Shown here in pieces: positions 25,801 through 40,542 of a stretch of 64,000 nucleotides of DNA. The notes under the pieces are model-generated. The model was not told the origin of the DNA and made no database searches. It saw only the letters and a program-made list of their open reading frames with translations. This DNA comes from Orthonyx spaldingii (taxonomy: Eukaryota > Chordata > Aves > Passeriformes > Orthonychidae): assembly GCA_013397795.1 (NCBI GenBank), contig VZTJ01005687.1, positions 79,622-143,621 on the forward strand, in the 5' to 3' direction. The position numbers and the translations under genes were made by a program. How positions within the stretch are numbered: the first letter of the stretch is position 1; every line of letters begins with the position of its first letter.

Positions 25801-27060
25801 AGAGCCCTTCCTTAGCTATCCTCACAGTGGCTATTGAGTGTGGTTGAGGAGTTGGAGCTTATTGTAAAGGGCCTGACACCTAAAAAGAGACATGCAGAGA
25901 TGACGGTGGGGCCACAAAGAAACCAAACAACAATTACAACTTTCCATGCTTTTGTATTCTGTGGTTCTTTAACTGACTGCCTTGACAATGTGACATGTAA
26001 TAAGTAAGATATATCAATTTATTTCTTAAATAGGAGAAATTATATTAACCTAACATTTTCTAATAGAGAAGGTTTTGAAACTTCTCTTTCCAATAAAGTG
26101 AGGATCCCTAGGCTGAGCTAGGGTTAAATGTATTTGTGGCTTATCCAGAACATCTTAATTTGTGTATATGGAGAAAGATAACCTGACCTAAAAAAATCAA
26201 GAAAATGTGTGAAACTTTAGAAAGTACATTTGTGCAGAATAGGAAGAAGAAAGTTGATGCCAAGAAATGAAGGCACGTGTAAATTTGGAAGGATGTGGAG
26301 AAGATGAATAAAAGAGAATTCAAGCTTTTCTCACATGCTTAAGGCCACTTTAAAAATATTTTAATAGGGGAGCCAAGAAGTCACACAGTGAAGACAAGAG
26401 CTCATGAGAAGTTTAAGAAATCCTTTAGAAAACTTCTTAGAAATGTCCGTGGTATTTTAAACCACTAGGTTCACCATAGGTATGAAATCCTTAATCCAGA
26501 CAAATTACAAAACCACCAAAGAGACCTATAATGTCCAGCAAGGATGAATAAAGCAAAAGTAAGGTTCTGCTAATTATATATAAGGGACAGGGTTTGATAG
26601 ATACACCGTATTCCTGTTACATTCTTTTCTCTCATCAAAATACTTCAAAGCTCATCATGGCTCTTTTCATACTAAAATAATAACAATAAACAAAAAGCAT
26701 GATCAGCTACAGTGGCATTTCACACCATCCATCAGTTATAGAGCTTGAAACAGGAAGCACCGTTTTCCAAATAGAAAATGTTTGAATGGGCTGTCAAAAA
26801 GCCTCTCAGTAAATGTGTTCCATCCAACAGAAACAAGCCCTCTGCAAACAAATCAAGTGGTGCAGAAATCCTTTGCACAAGATGATAGGCGAGGCCTCCA
26901 TGCTGACACTGTATGCAAGCCAAGTTTTCATGTACTTTGATGGCTGACCTCCAACTCCTGACATATTCATTATATTCCAGCATGTTGGGCACAGATTGCA
27001 TTGAAGTGATGACAGCTACAAGACAGCCAACAAGGAATACGGGCATTCTGGCAACAGGTG
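16807..27060. other. Repeat-poor AT-rich DNA, left half of a ~23 kb stretch
   Basis: I recognise no CR1, LTR or exon. Candidate frames at 21331-21717 (plus, 128 codons), 22271-22645 (plus, 124), 25070-25549 (plus, 159) and 26732-27046 (minus, 104) match no family I know and lack supporting splice or promoter context. The interval 18050-19100 has clustered TAATTA-type cores and is discussed as possible regulatory DNA. A 15-base direct repeat CTGCCTCATGGTTGC occurs at 21320-21334 and 21342-21356. AT-rich TATATG/CATATA sequence lies near 22693-22765. Confidence 0.5.
22772..22808. repeat. Perfect 12-bp inverted repeat (hairpin)
   Basis: TTAGGTAGAATT at 22772-22783 is the exact reverse complement of AATTCTACCTAA at 22797-22808, with a 13-base loop. 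It is AT-rich and short; it could form a small hairpin in RNA or supercoiled DNA, but nothing else suggests a function. Confidence 0.8.
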
Positions 27061-30000
27061 GCCTTTCATTTGTACTGGGAAAGTTAATCTAGTTTATCAT
27101 CAAAGTATATTATGTTCAAGGAGTGTCATGTTTTGAGAAATATAGTGACAGATCAAACAGAGGAAGCAGTCTTCCATAGACTGTGACATTTTTCGTAGAC
27201 CAAACCTTTCAAACTGCTCTATTGTTTATGCTTGATTTAGGTCAGTTAAAAGTTATTCCATTGTCTTGTAGTTTACACTTCTGGCTCCAAATTACAGTTT
27301 CTGCCCTATGTCAAAGTCTGATGGAGGTATGCCAGAACATATGCAGCTCTGGGGACCACCATCAGCTACACGCTGTGGAATACTTATTACCTTGAAAAAG
27401 GTGATTTTAGAAAGATGATACTTCTCAAGGAAAAATAACAGATAGAAATACTTCTGGGAATGTGCGTGTCTTTAGCTCTGACAACCACATTAACTGCAAA
27501 TTCAGTCCTGAAAATTCTTACTCCCTTGCCCACTTTGCTTATCTTTTTCAACAGACTGAGGAAAAATTGTGTAAAATTGAAATCATGTCAGAGTCTCATA
27601 ACTCAAGTGGTTGATGTGAACTCTTGGTTTAATTTCACTCCTGCTTTTGAAGATAGGTCAGAGAAATACTGCGCCACAGTTAAAGCAAACCAATGATTTT
27701 ACCTGTGAGAATATAGTCACAGAGCTGACACCAATTTTTGGTTGAAACTGTTTTGTGGTAACCAAGTATTTTTTAATTAAACAGATTTTTAAAAATAACT
27801 CTACTTGCTGTGGAAGTTATAAAGAAATATAGTCAAGAGATATAAATGAGCAGAAAAGACCCAAACCTAAAATACTAAAACTGGAAATGGAAATCTGGAA
27901 ATCCTGGTGCAGTCACCAAATATTGCAGCTTTAATAATGCAAATCACTTTTTCTTCTTTAGTGACCACTCCCTGGAATACAGCCTTAGTTGAGGATGTTG
28001 GAAGTAAAACTAGACACTTCAAGAAAAATGTCTTGGGATCTAACTAGGGAAATTAAGCCACCAACAGAACCAGCAGAACAGCAGGGTTCAAACTACAGCC
28101 TGTGTAGGATAACATGGTGACATCTCCAAAATATCAGGCATTCAGATGATATACTTTTAATGAATTTCTATCAAAAAGATATTAATAGAAAATGTAGACA
28201 AGTGGCTTCACTTTATAAAATAAACTTTGCCAAACAAAGGGAAAAACAACCCCCCATCTTTTTCTAGCATTTGTTAATTATGATATAGTTAACATTAAAC
28301 TATTGCTGAATAAGGATCCAAATATATTTTGACAGAAGAGCAGTCTGAAAACTCCAAGTATGTATGTCAATATAATTTTTGTAGAGGTTAATATTAAAAA
28401 GAAATCTCATAGGAATATTTGGCTCTTGTACCAATTGAACATAATATTTTTTAAATGTTGAGCTATACAGATATATTGATGTTTTAGCTGAGGTGAAGAA
28501 TGTATTGCCTGAAGTCATCACCACCTCTTGCATTATGGCATTCATCATGGAGTTGCCTTTGAGCACATGAATTAAACTAATTCAAGGTGCAACATAATGG
28601 AAAAAATGTCTTCCAGAAGAAGGTAGGTCAATTACATCCCTTAGTCCTTGCAACCAGACCAGATTTAATCCAAAGACATTTGCAACTAGTTTCTAGCTTT
28701 CCCAACAAAGAATTTTCTTTTTTATTATTTTATTTGAAAGATGCTAAGGAGGTAATTTCTCAGGTAACAGTACATTTAAGATATCTCAGAAACCTCTTGA
28801 AACTGTGGCATAAGTACATAATGTGTCTGACATGACCAGTAAGAAATCTGAATCATCTTCTCATACAACCTTCATACATATAATTGTTAAGAAAGTTAAA
28901 TATTTTAGGATGAGTCCCGAGAATATTTTGCAGTTTGATGAATGGAGTCCTCTTTCAAGCTGGGAAAAGGAGAAGTACATCATCACGAAAAGTGAAGTCT
29001 GCTAGGAAAAAAAAGCAGAGTGGGAAATAAATTACATGAGTTTTCAAAATGTGACAGATAAAATGGAGCTCTCAACATTATCTAATAAGGAAAAGCAGAT
29101 AAACAAACAAAAATATGCTGCTTTCCATGAATCAATACACCCAGATCACTACCTCTTACTGCTACCAAGGCCATTGACTCCCATTAATTGACAGCTGTGA
29201 GCATCTTCACTTCTCTAAGTCCTTTCCTGAAGAGTTGCTCCTGGTTCATCAATTGTTTGCCCTAACCTGTCCAGTGGATTTATAGCTTATGATTATGATC
29301 TTCTTTACAATGTTGTGCAGTTAATTAAGATATATGTGCATGCTACTCCTCGTGAGACTGACAGCACAATTATACCCACAGGCTCTAATTTCTTTCACAT
29401 TACAAAAAACCCAACATTTCTATTGTTTTTGAGCAGAGATGCCTATGTTTGCCTCATGTTCTCTATTTCTTATGTTGGCCGAACTGCCTACAACTGATTT
29501 TACAAACGAGTTTTAATTAAAAATTATGTTATGAAATTCCTTTGGCTGCACTCTTATCTCTCCCCCATGATCTTAGCTGTCAGAGGCAGAATGTTTTGGA
29601 ATTTTAATTTCATTTTACTGCAAAGTTCTTCCCAATGTTGTCCTTAATTCCTGCAGCCTTAATTCCTTGAGTAGCTGGAAGCTGAAAATCACATATTATT
29701 TGATTAAGTAGGTAATTTTGCAAGTTTTCTGCAAAAAAGAACACATGGCAGAATTGACCAAGATAGAAGTTAAATAATAACCACTTGAAATAATTTTCAC
29801 CTGCTGTTTTATGAAGAAACTTTCTCTTTTCTGCTGTTAGTGTGTAGCAGTTAGCCCGTGAAATCAGATCTATGGAAAATAGGCTTTGTAATAGCATCTT
29901 CACTCCAGAAAAGGGGAAAAGAGTAGACTCAGCTAGCAAGTTTTAATGTCTCAAGTCTGGAATGACACACTTCTGCTTAAGGAAAAAGACAGAAATAAAC

Positions 30001-33000
30001 TTAATTTGAATTATGTGCCTCCCTCAGATGAAAGGGGAATTGAGTCTTGACCCAAAATATTTTAAAAAAACCTACAGGCTAAATTTGCTTCCTTCTTCAT
30101 AGCCACTATTCTTCTGAATCCCTGGATGCTAAGTGCAAGGTGAGAGAAAATTACACCAAGAAATTTTAAAGTCTTACAAAATCTAGAAGCAGTTCTGCAT
30201 GGTTTTTAGTGTTGCATACAAGCAAGTCAACCTCCTGTCCACACCTAAGCTCTGCAGGGTAGTTATTTTTGCAGAGTGTTCCACCTGCAGAAAGAAGTCT
30301 GAAAAAAGTAAATTTTGTTATACACATCACAAAATTTTGTGATTTCTAATGCTTTTATACATGGTGTATCAGTATGGGATTCTCCACAAAGGAGGTTTAT
30401 TGACACTATTCTAATAAAAACATTAAGCAATAGTAGTAAAAGGCGGACAAATGAAATAATCATGAGAAGATCTCAAGAGAAGAGACAGTCAGTATTGTTA
30501 CTGTTTCTGCCACATTTGAGTGAAAATCTCAGATTCTCACCCCACTTTATAGTTGCCTTAGCTTAATTCATCATTAAAAATCTTTTCTCCTTAATTTCAA
30601 TTTCTAATAATATTGATTAAGCATGAAATAGATCAGTGCTGCTCACTTGGAATGCTTAGAGACTGAGATACCCTTGTTAACAGGACAGAGAGGTGTCATA
30701 GCTTTCACTTATGGGAAGTAACTCTTAGACACAGGTGTCTAGTAAAACCTCTCGGAATTGGGAATTATGTTTCTCAGTGCTCTTTTTTCTTTTTCTTTTT
30801 TTTTTTTTTTTTTAATGAACACGACTTGTATTTGCTTAAAAATCACTTTTGCAGCAAACACTTCAACAAGCAAATTCTTCAGAGAGAGAATTTGTAAGGG
30901 AAAACACTAAGCAAACACTAAGACTTTCTCTGGACTGACTAAAAGCTATTGTTTTTCTATAACTAGATTAAAAAAACCCACAGCATTATTTATTTCACTT
31001 GAAAATCCTAACATGCATGTTCAAGTATGTTCACTGTATCCAGGTAAAGTTAAATCTGCACCATGTTGTTGTATATTATTTGATTTGATTGACCTTGTGC
31101 TAACTCTGAAAGTGCTCTCTTTATACTACAGTTTTGCCTCAGTTATCCGCATGTTAACACTTCTTTGTCATGTAAGAAAACCAGAGAAAAAAAACTTATA
31201 CAACTCTTCCACTTACGGGTGCTATCAGACTGCTCAAATGCAAAAAGTGTTAGACAGTTCTACTTTTCTGTCTCATTTTGCTGTTGCCATAAAGAAGGTG
31301 TCAACAGAAACATAATTATTGTTGCAAGATTGTACACTGGCACAAGTAAATGCAAACTCCTCCGACTGCAGTGTGGGGAAAGAGTCCAAAGTGGATTGCC
31401 TTTCCCAGTCACCCACAGAAGCAGAACATGAATAATGAAGAAATTCTATCTTTCCCCTGCAGAAATTTGTGACGTTTGGCTGACAGCACTACTGATTTAC
31501 ATCTTCACACTGCTTCACTTCCTGTCCTGCATTTGGCCTGATAGATATTAATTCTGTAGGACAGTGTTTCATATCTTTATGCATCTGTAGCACACATACT
31601 GCAAACTTATAATGTTGCCTTCCATTGGTGCTGTCACACATTGAAATAGTCAAGGTGTTGAAAACATAAACAAAAGATATATCATGTAATTAAAATGCAT
31701 TATAGTTATTGCATTTTATAGAATAATGGTTCAGAAAAAGAGGAATAATAAGTTTTCACCCAAAGGTTTACAGAGATACTGTTTATACAAAGCAATGAAG
31801 GTATCAAAATGCATTCTAATGTGTCAAACATCTGCAGTAATTTCATGACATGAGCTTCCAATGACCTTCTGGGACATTGCCACTAATTTTTCTTATTAAG
31901 AAAAATTATTTCTACATTCCATCATGCCAGTTTCTGGAGGTCTGCAGTAAGAAACTAGTGTATAGTAACTCAAATTAGATACAGCATGTCTCTGCTTAAT
32001 TTACTTCATGCTGTTAATTACCCATCTAGAGAGATTTTAATGATGCCACATTTAATAATGCAGATCTGTCTATGTATAAGCATGTGTTTAATCTGAGTGG
32101 AACTTATTTTATTTTGGTGTATGGCTGGCACCTGGCAGTTTCATGTAAGAGGATGTTGAGTAAGTTGATTTTTACTAGTTCTCCTTCCACTTATAGATTG
32201 ATTATAGATTGATAGTCTAGAAGGCTTCCCTAAAAGATGTTTTTTCCTGATGAAACATTTCTCTGGAGAACAAAGTCATTTAATCCCTTGGTCTTTTTCC
32301 TTTGCAGTTCAGAACAAAGGACCCAGCCACAAATAGTCATACAGATTTAATATGTACTCTGCAAAGAGTTGTGTTGAGGAGGCAAATATGCTTTTCATAT
32401 AGCCCACCCTTGACCGTAGTTGTCACAGTGGTCCTTTCCTGGAAAATAACATTGATTGGTCAGAATAAAAGGTACCTTCTAGCAAAGAAGCACTTACAAG
32501 TTACAAAGGGTTTGGCTGTGGTGTGAATCTCCTCTCTAAACACCAGAGCTGAAATAGGGCTGATGCTAACATTTTCAAACTTTGTTTTGATGGGTTGATG
32601 CAGTTATAAGTGGACTGTTCCTCTGAATCAAGTTAAATATGATTCTGGTACTTGCTGAATTTGAGAAATGAGTCTTGACTGTCTATAAGCTATTTACAGT
32701 TTCTCATTTTTGACAATTCCATTCATTTTTCATTACATTTACTTACACCTGGTGTTCTACTGCCAGTACTGTGGGTGCAATAAGGATTCCTGCTTCAGTC
32801 TATGCTCCCTGTGCCCAAGTACTGCAACCCATGGTCTATGGCCCTCCATAATTGTCCTGTAAACTAGGAACACTTGGTTAAGTAATCATTCCTGCTGCTT
32901 CCTGTCACATTGCAAAATTTCAACCTATAGGACTATTTTAAAAAAAAAATACATTTATAAAGAGATAAATTATACTTAAATGAAGATATGCTTTTAGAGA

Positions 33001-36000
33001 TTTAACCTGCCCAAGGAAGAAAACTTGTTGACTTCCTTTAGAGCATGTCTCGTAAGTCAAGAAGATGAAGACTATGCAGAGAGCAGTATCTTAACTACTG
33101 TATAAGGAAATGTGCTTAGTTTCCTATTTAAATGTAAATAAGCAAGCAGTAGAAAGACTTGCAAGGGATTTTACAAATTTCACAAATAATTAATACTGTT
33201 AATCTATCCCATTACCCTCTTGTCATAGCCTTTACTTCTATTGAATGTTTTGAAATCCATTGGGTTAGTAAAGTGCTTAAGAAGGTAAGAAGGAAAATAA
33301 AGGTCAGAAGTTTAAACTGAAGTGATGCCAGTATACAAGAAGGTTGTGCAAAATACCAAGAATCATTGACATTTCTTTATCCAGGGTATTGACATTGCAA
33401 ACAGCAAGTAGTACAAATTGTGCACTTTTTGAGGGCAATAAGAATGATTTATTGGAATTTAATTTCAAGCTTATACTAACCTTAATAAACTGACCACAGA
33501 AATGGCATGTCAAAAGGATACAACCATTTACTTAATAATCTCTCACAATACTTGGAAAAATAGGATCACAGTCTTATAAGTCTTATGATCAATTAGACTT
33601 CTCAGATCCTTTACATATATGCTAGGGAAAACTGCTCCTGTATTATTAAGTAATATTCAAAAACTTTGATTTATATTTCTAAGGCAACAATTTGGCTTAC
33701 ATCAGTTTTAAGGCATTTAATTTTTCCTTTTATATGACTCCTTTTCGGTTACTCTATTATATGTTTTTGGTCTTCTGAGAACATAAAATATGTATTTTTC
33801 ATCATATACTTCCTCCTTTGAAAGAATGACTGGCTTCATGTTTCTTACCTGTGAGTACTCTGTAACCTGTTTTTAAGCAATTTGTCTCAGTTTCACATGT
33901 ACCAGTAGTCTATTGTCTTGCTTTTGATCTTGCCTACTGAAACATCCCTTAAAGGTCAAAATTAAATTCAACTAGACAAAGAATAAGGTGCTGTTCTGTC
34001 TTTCATATTATTGCTTTAACTTAGGTTTAAAAAAGGTACTCATTCCAGGACCCCTTTGCCCAGCACATTCACAAATTCTGCTTTTTTAGTTGTCCACTTG
34101 CATTTGATCAATAAAAAGAAGTTCTCTTATAAGTTGTACCACTCATAGTCAAGTGGTTCTCTAGAGGTTAGTAAAAGTTCCTTGTCTGTCACCAATGTTT
34201 AGACAACCTTTCTTTTTTGCAAAACCAAACTTAGACAAAAAAACACTATTTAGGAAAATATGTGATAATTTCTAGACTTGGAAAAGATTAAACTGTGGGT
34301 CTTGATATTTTATAATTAGGCTCCTGCAGAGTAATATTAGAAAGTGAAGTTCTTGGAAAGACTGACATATACCCAAACATTTCCATAATTAACTTCCATA
34401 TGCAAAAGTGTTTTAATGTACCATAAATGGTGCCATTTTCTCTTTTAGCATCTATTTAATTTAACAAACAAAAGGTGTCAAATTGTGTTGCAGTACCTTG
34501 CTATTATGATTTCTTCATAAGTACGAGGCTCGGACTCAGGGATATCACAGAGTTGCAAAGATAGTGATCAGATAGGTAGTTTATTGACAAGACAGAGATG
34601 GACATACCACTTCACTCTTAAATTCATCACATTCCATTATACAACAAAAACCACTTTTGTACCACTACTTAAGCTGGGAAATCTACTCCAGAATCTCCTT
34701 TCTCTGGTGAACAACTCAAATGGAGCAACCAGGGAGGGATGTTTGGTTGAAATATTTTTTCAGGAGTGTCTTACACACTATTATTGTTAATATTTTAAGA
34801 ACAATTTAGTCAAAGCTTCCTTTAAATTTAATACAGGCTCATTTTCACATCAGGACCACTTAGCAAAACTCCTAATTCTTGCAATTGTTTGTTTTATATG
34901 CAGACTACACTTAACTAATGGGAGCAGGCTTTCACCATATTTCTGAAATTGTCACATTTTTAATCATATATACTTCACCATCCAAAGGACTTGACTTGAC
35001 TGAGACATAAATGTTCTAGATATCATGCAAAAATATGTTCAAAGAGTCTCTGTCAGAAAAAAACTTAGCCTTGTTCATCACAGTTATAAAAGATCCTGCA
35101 GCTTTATATCTTCTGGGATTTGTACAACCTTCAGCTAAAATTTTCTGATTCTGTGTGGATTCTAGAACCAAGGGATTGACAATGTCTCTGTCAAGACATC
35201 AGGAAATAATTTATTCTGATAAATGCAGAAATGTTTTCTTTTTAAGTCTGCAAGGCTATACCACTATCAGGACATTTGTCTTTGATACAATATAAATGAA
35301 GATACTTGTTCTGAGTAGCATAATTTAATTATTTATTCCATTCTTCCTCTTTCCCACTAAAGGGCTGTTAACCAAATATGGGATTAAAAAAACCCCACAT
35401 TAAATATAATGATTCTTTTTGAAAAAGGGCTTACTTTGAATATGGTGAAACATCATTCATGGCTTTTGCGAAAGCATTCAGCCTATGAGAGAGAAGCTGT
35501 GTCAATGAGAAGCTACACCAGTAAAAATTGATAGATAACCCTGAACGATGGGAGATTCTTGATACCTGGCAGCTTCAGGACATATGAGAAACACTTCAGA
35601 TAGGTATCTGTGCCTAACTAAGTTGTCTGTAGTTGTTGTCAGAGCAGGAGATAAAGAAAGGTGGACCAGTATCTAGACTTGGGAATATGAAAAAGAGATC
35701 ACTTCCACTTTCCTGTACCTTCTTTCAGAGTTTGCTCAGCTGACAGAATAAATTGGGAACAAAGACCCACATATTTTCTAGCCCATGAGTGCTTAAGAGT
35801 GAAGTTTTGTGCTCTTTCATGTAATACTTGGTATTGCATGAATAAGGCTTAGAATCCAAGCCCTAGAGTCATCAAACAAGGATTTCAGCAAATGAAAGCT
35901 TCCTGGTACAGAAATTTTTCTTCTAGGCACTTGTAGTCTAATTATTACGTCTTTCTGCCAAAATGATGAGAGAATTTGACCTACTATGCTTCTTTAACCC

Positions 36001-39000
36001 TTACAAAACAAAAAAATCTCCCACAAAAACAAAGGTGCATTATTACAAGATGGAAGTTCTGTATTGCTTTTTTTTACCATACCAGGTGGGTGTGGGGTTG
36101 AGTGTAAAGAACATTACACAAAAAGCATCTTGAAGAGACTGATTCACAGCACACAGAAAAAGCTTGAAAATTACTGGGTTTACAGATTATTGCAAGTTCC
36201 CCAGTTGTTTCGTATACAACAGTCTCTAAGCTGACCCATGATTTCATGCTGACATCTTACAGATAGAACAGTTTCCTGTGAATGGGAGAACAGATAAAAT
36301 GCAGCACTGGCAGATCTGACATTCAACATTGAAGAAATCAAAGACAATGTTTGCATCAATTTTTGGGTCACAAAGCTTCTGACTTATGCCCAGTCTGATT
36401 CAAAGTCCATTACTTCTTTCATGTCAACCCCACTTACAGTTTTGATTCACCGCTGCTGTCACAGAGAATATGTCATTCACACATCTTTCCTTTACAGTCA
36501 GATATTTGAAACAGCATGCAAAATGGGTTTTGAAAATTGATGTTATCTCTCAGTTCCAGCAGTAACCCCAGGCCAGGTCACTGATTTTTACAAAATAAAC
36601 AAACAAAATCCCCACCAACTTTCTGGTAGTAGAGTTGGGACTGGGCATCTCCATCAGATGAGTAAAGCATACTGAATGGTATTGGAGAACATAAAGAAAG
36701 TTGTTCACCTCTCTAACTTCAAGATCACCTACCCCATGAAGCCCAATCTTTCTCATTCCACCACTCTCTGGAAATTTCCCTGTGATCCTACCACAATATT
36801 CTTGGGTAGAAGTTTGCCTGCAGCGACATGAGTTTTTGCTAGCGATCCAGATAGACCTGAGAGATAAAAGTACTTCTCTGCCATTGCAGTTTTACAGCCA
36901 TAACCTCTTCTTTCCCTCCATTTCTTATCTGCTCCCTGAGACATTGCCTTGCTCCGTGTGTGAGCTGCCTGTGGCACAGCAACTTTGCTGGGTTTGTTCC
37001 AGAAACAGAACAGGTGAAATAAGTTACATAGGGACCAGGGCTGATTCATATCCTTTAGCATTTCTTAGCTTTTTCTACATGTGCAGTTTGCAGACACCCA
37101 ACTATCCCGTGGACTACACAGCAAAGAATAGATAGGTCAACTTCTCACTTGTACATGGAGCAGACACAAAGCAACTTTTCATTATGAAGAAAAGCTCAGC
37201 ATTTGAGTTGAGCCAAAGCAAATCATAAACATTCTGTAAACAATAATTTCAGCAAGCCAGACACAAAAATTCTGCTCATGGTTAGACAATAAATTGAGCT
37301 AAATGCCAATGGTGAATATTCTTTTAATTGATTAATTGCTTTCATGTTTTGCTGCATATGTAGAAAAACATTTTTGGCCCTGATTGTTGTATTCTTGTGA
37401 CTATCTGAAGTGTGTAGAACCACCATCTACTCTGAAGGTCAGTGAAGAGTTTAACTTGTCTAATTTTTAGATATGTCCATATATTACACCCATATTTGAA
37501 GACTCAATTTGATTCTTCAGTATTAGAACTTTTATGTCATCTGCTTAAATTGGATGATTTCTTCATTGAGCTGTTTTTACTTTTACATTACCATTAAACC
37601 AAAAGACCCAAAGATATAAAAGATGTCTCAAATATAATTGAGAAATCCACAAAAAGAGAGTAATATTTTCGTAATTTGGAAAGGCTGTTCTAGAATCCTG
37701 CTGAAATTCTGTTACAGATTTTTAACTCAGTTTTCACTTGTAATAAAACAGAAATAAAAATCTTTACGCTTCAGAGCTCTCATACATAATTTTATTAACA
37801 ATGTGACTTGTTCCCATCAGTTTATCAGACAGGTATTTTGAGAAAGCCTTTAAGATATTTTGATGAGCCTGACTATCTAAAAGATCTGTGGGAGAAGAGA
37901 GAAATAAAGTATTCTTTAAAAGCTATACTCTCTTTCTTTTCTGTTACAATTACTGAGGAGCATAAGTCCAGCCAGAAACCTATTTTGAGCAAAAGAGTGA
38001 ACAATAACCCAAAGAACTAAGCTCCAGCTCATGCAACAGCTTTGATGTCATCTTGTGCTAAAAAATTGACAAAATTTTTAAAAGTTTTTCTTCCTTTGTT
38101 GTTGCAGAATCTCGAATCTTATCCTTTGGACCAGAGTGCAGTCATGTTTCATGGTCTTGTGTGGTCTTTTAAATTCTTAGTTTAGCGAGTAGGTTTCTGG
38201 AACTTTTTTTCTATTGAAGAGAAACAATGAGTTCAGAAACTTATGGATTTAAGTAACAAAAAAAAGGTTCTTATGGCAATTAATATACCCTTTTTGCATA
38301 GAAGGACAGGAATGTACATTCTGTATTCAGTTATTAAAGTTGAATCCACAGGTTTTTTGTAATTCAGAAATTTGGAGTTTATTCCCTTTACTTAGGGGTC
38401 TGCTAGGAGTTTTAAATTATTGGGAATGAACTAACTCAGTGGTGTATGATTTGAAACTGACCAAACCGCCCTACAACATACCTGTCTCCCTCAGTGCAGC
38501 ATGAGGTCTTTTTGCTTAATGATGGCCCTAGACAATATACAGATTTAAATTTTAAAAATATAGTTGAAATTTAAAAGTCAGCAAGGATCAAACTTACTCT
38601 GAATTCTATTTATTACACAAAAACTGAATTACAATTCTCCACATGGGGATTTTTTCAGCAAAAGAACAGCAAAAGTTATTGCCACTCAGCTAAGTGAAAG
38701 AAGCAGCTAAAATACTTGCACTTTTAACAATAACAAAACTTAAGTAATGTAACTTCATAGTTTAGAAAATATTGAAGTTACAGTAATTTAATAAATCATT
38801 CTCCTGAAATGCAGAAAACATGACTAGATTATTCCTCTAATATTTGGTCATTCTTGATGCATAAATGTAAGGGACAGCCTCTCTATTTGTGTTAACAAGT
38901 GCAAAAAAGAATTTAAAATATTGTCATATATTTCTTGTTCATAACTCTCTGCTCTGTTTTTATTTAATTTCTGAATAATGATATAACTTTAGTTTTCATT

Positions 39001-40223
39001 TTGCTTTTGCACCATATTCTTACAATACATTGTTGAGACAAACCTGTAAGACTAACATTAAAATATCTGAAACAATGCAGCTGACTGCCTATTTATAAAT
39101 AATTAGAAAGTTCAGTATTCCAGTTTGTTTAATTTTTTTTGTTTCATGAAGTTGGATCCTTAATACTGTAGTTCAAATGACAGATAAAATTCTGTATCTC
39201 TTCTCCCAGGTTATGTACCTCACTTAGTGACTTAATCGAGGGCTTAATGTTTCCTGAAAAAGGAAGAAAGCTTTGACCAACCTTCAACTATTGGACTGTA
39301 AATCACTTCTCTTACCAATACTACCATATAGATTAATTCACATAACAAAGTTATACAACTGCTGGTCCTTTCTTCAAGACTCTAAAGTGTCAGACAGAAA
39401 TGGTAATATTCAGACTTAACATTTATGAGGTCAAACAATTCATCAAGTAAAAAAATCTGTCAAATGCCAGCTGTGAAGAACCTCTCCCATGATGCTGGGA
39501 AACAACACTGTTCATTTTTTTTCAGAAAATTCAACTTCTAAGCATACAGAGTTAAAGGGAGTGCTCCAGAATACAAAGGGATAGATGACTGAAGGAGAGA
39601 CAAGTCACATTTCAGTACAAGGTCTTCCAACATATTGCAGGAAAACAGCAATTCCTTATCATTGACCATGATGAATGAGGAGTTGAGTTTCTTTACACTG
39701 CATACTGATGCAGTGTGACTTTTACAGATTCCAGAGTGAGGTCTTGATTTAAATCACACAATGTTTCCTGTTCAGCAAACTGTTGAATTTATTTGCAGTT
39801 AAATAAAATTCCCTATTCTAATTTTGTGATGGTTTTAGACCTAGGGACATAGGTTAAGTGTCTGTCTATAAAAATCACATACCTTATTTTTCAAAACATT
39901 TGAAAGAAGTGATAGATAAAATGGCAAGAATGACAAACAACTACATTGCTGTTAAAATACTTTGCTGAAATATAGGTTTAACAATCCGTGCTTGACCAAA
40001 AAATTAACAATAGGGATTTTACCCAGTGTACATTGGATGTAACAAAACACTACAGTTGATTTTTAATAAGCATGGCACTATTGTAACTGTAGAAATACTT
40101 CAAGGAAACATATTAAAGAGTCCTTCAAAGAAATGGCAGCCTATTTGTCATCATTCCTCCTCTAAGTGTTTAAGAAGTTTATAGATTCATCATAAGAGTG
40201 TTTCAAACTGAACTCAGTCTAAC
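27061..40223. other. Repeat-poor AT-rich DNA, right half of the stretch
   Basis: No interspersed repeat, exon or RNA gene is recognised. A T-rich run lies at 30781-30813. A slightly GC-richer patch at 36750-37060 has overlapping open frames on both strands (36782-37135 plus, 36753-37061 minus), which is typical of stop-poor sequence and not evidence of a gene. The stretch 34520-34740 carries a GTTTATTGACAAGACAG motif resembling antisense LTR sequence but too little for a call. Confidence 0.5.
30781..30813. repeat. Poly-T / T-rich low-complexity tract
   Basis: A run of T with a few C, including about 19 consecutive T at the end. No adjacent SINE or retropseudogene body is recognisable, so it is treated as simple low-complexity sequence. 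Confidence 0.85.
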
Positions 40224-40326
40224 AATGCAAAGAATAACAGGAAGGGCTTCTGCATGCTTCTAACCAGAAGAGAAAGGTCAAAGAAGGAATACTCCCCTGA
40301 TTAACAACACTGGAAAACTGGTAACT

Positions 40327-40542
40327 ATGGATGAGGAGAAAGCTCAGGTACTCAACAATATTTTTGCCTCAGTCTTCAGTGGCAACTTCTCTTCTCACAC
40401 CTCTGAATTGGATGGACAGCAGGATGGGGACTGGAGGAGCAAAGTCCCTCCCACTGTAAGAAAAGAACAGGCTCCTGACCACCTGAGGAACCTGAATGTA
40501 TGTAAGTCCATGGAACCTGAGAAGATGATGCCAAATTCCTGA
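40327..40542 (+). pseudogene. CR1 ORF2 linker remnant before RT
   Basis: A 71-codon open frame beginning MDEEKAQVLNNIFASVFSGN, the counterpart of the conserved CR1 block DGEKAEVLNAFFASVFTG that precedes the reverse transcriptase. The first 22 residues align well; the remainder drifts (SSHTSELDGQQDGDWRSKVP corresponds to the variable linker). Stop codons separate it from the RT segment downstream. Inactive fragment. Confidence 0.8.

Noticed and set aside
34520..34740. Possible antisense LTR with GTTTATTGACAAGACAGAG
   Set aside because: Only one short motif fits; no ends, no CpG-decay signature and no duplication of target.
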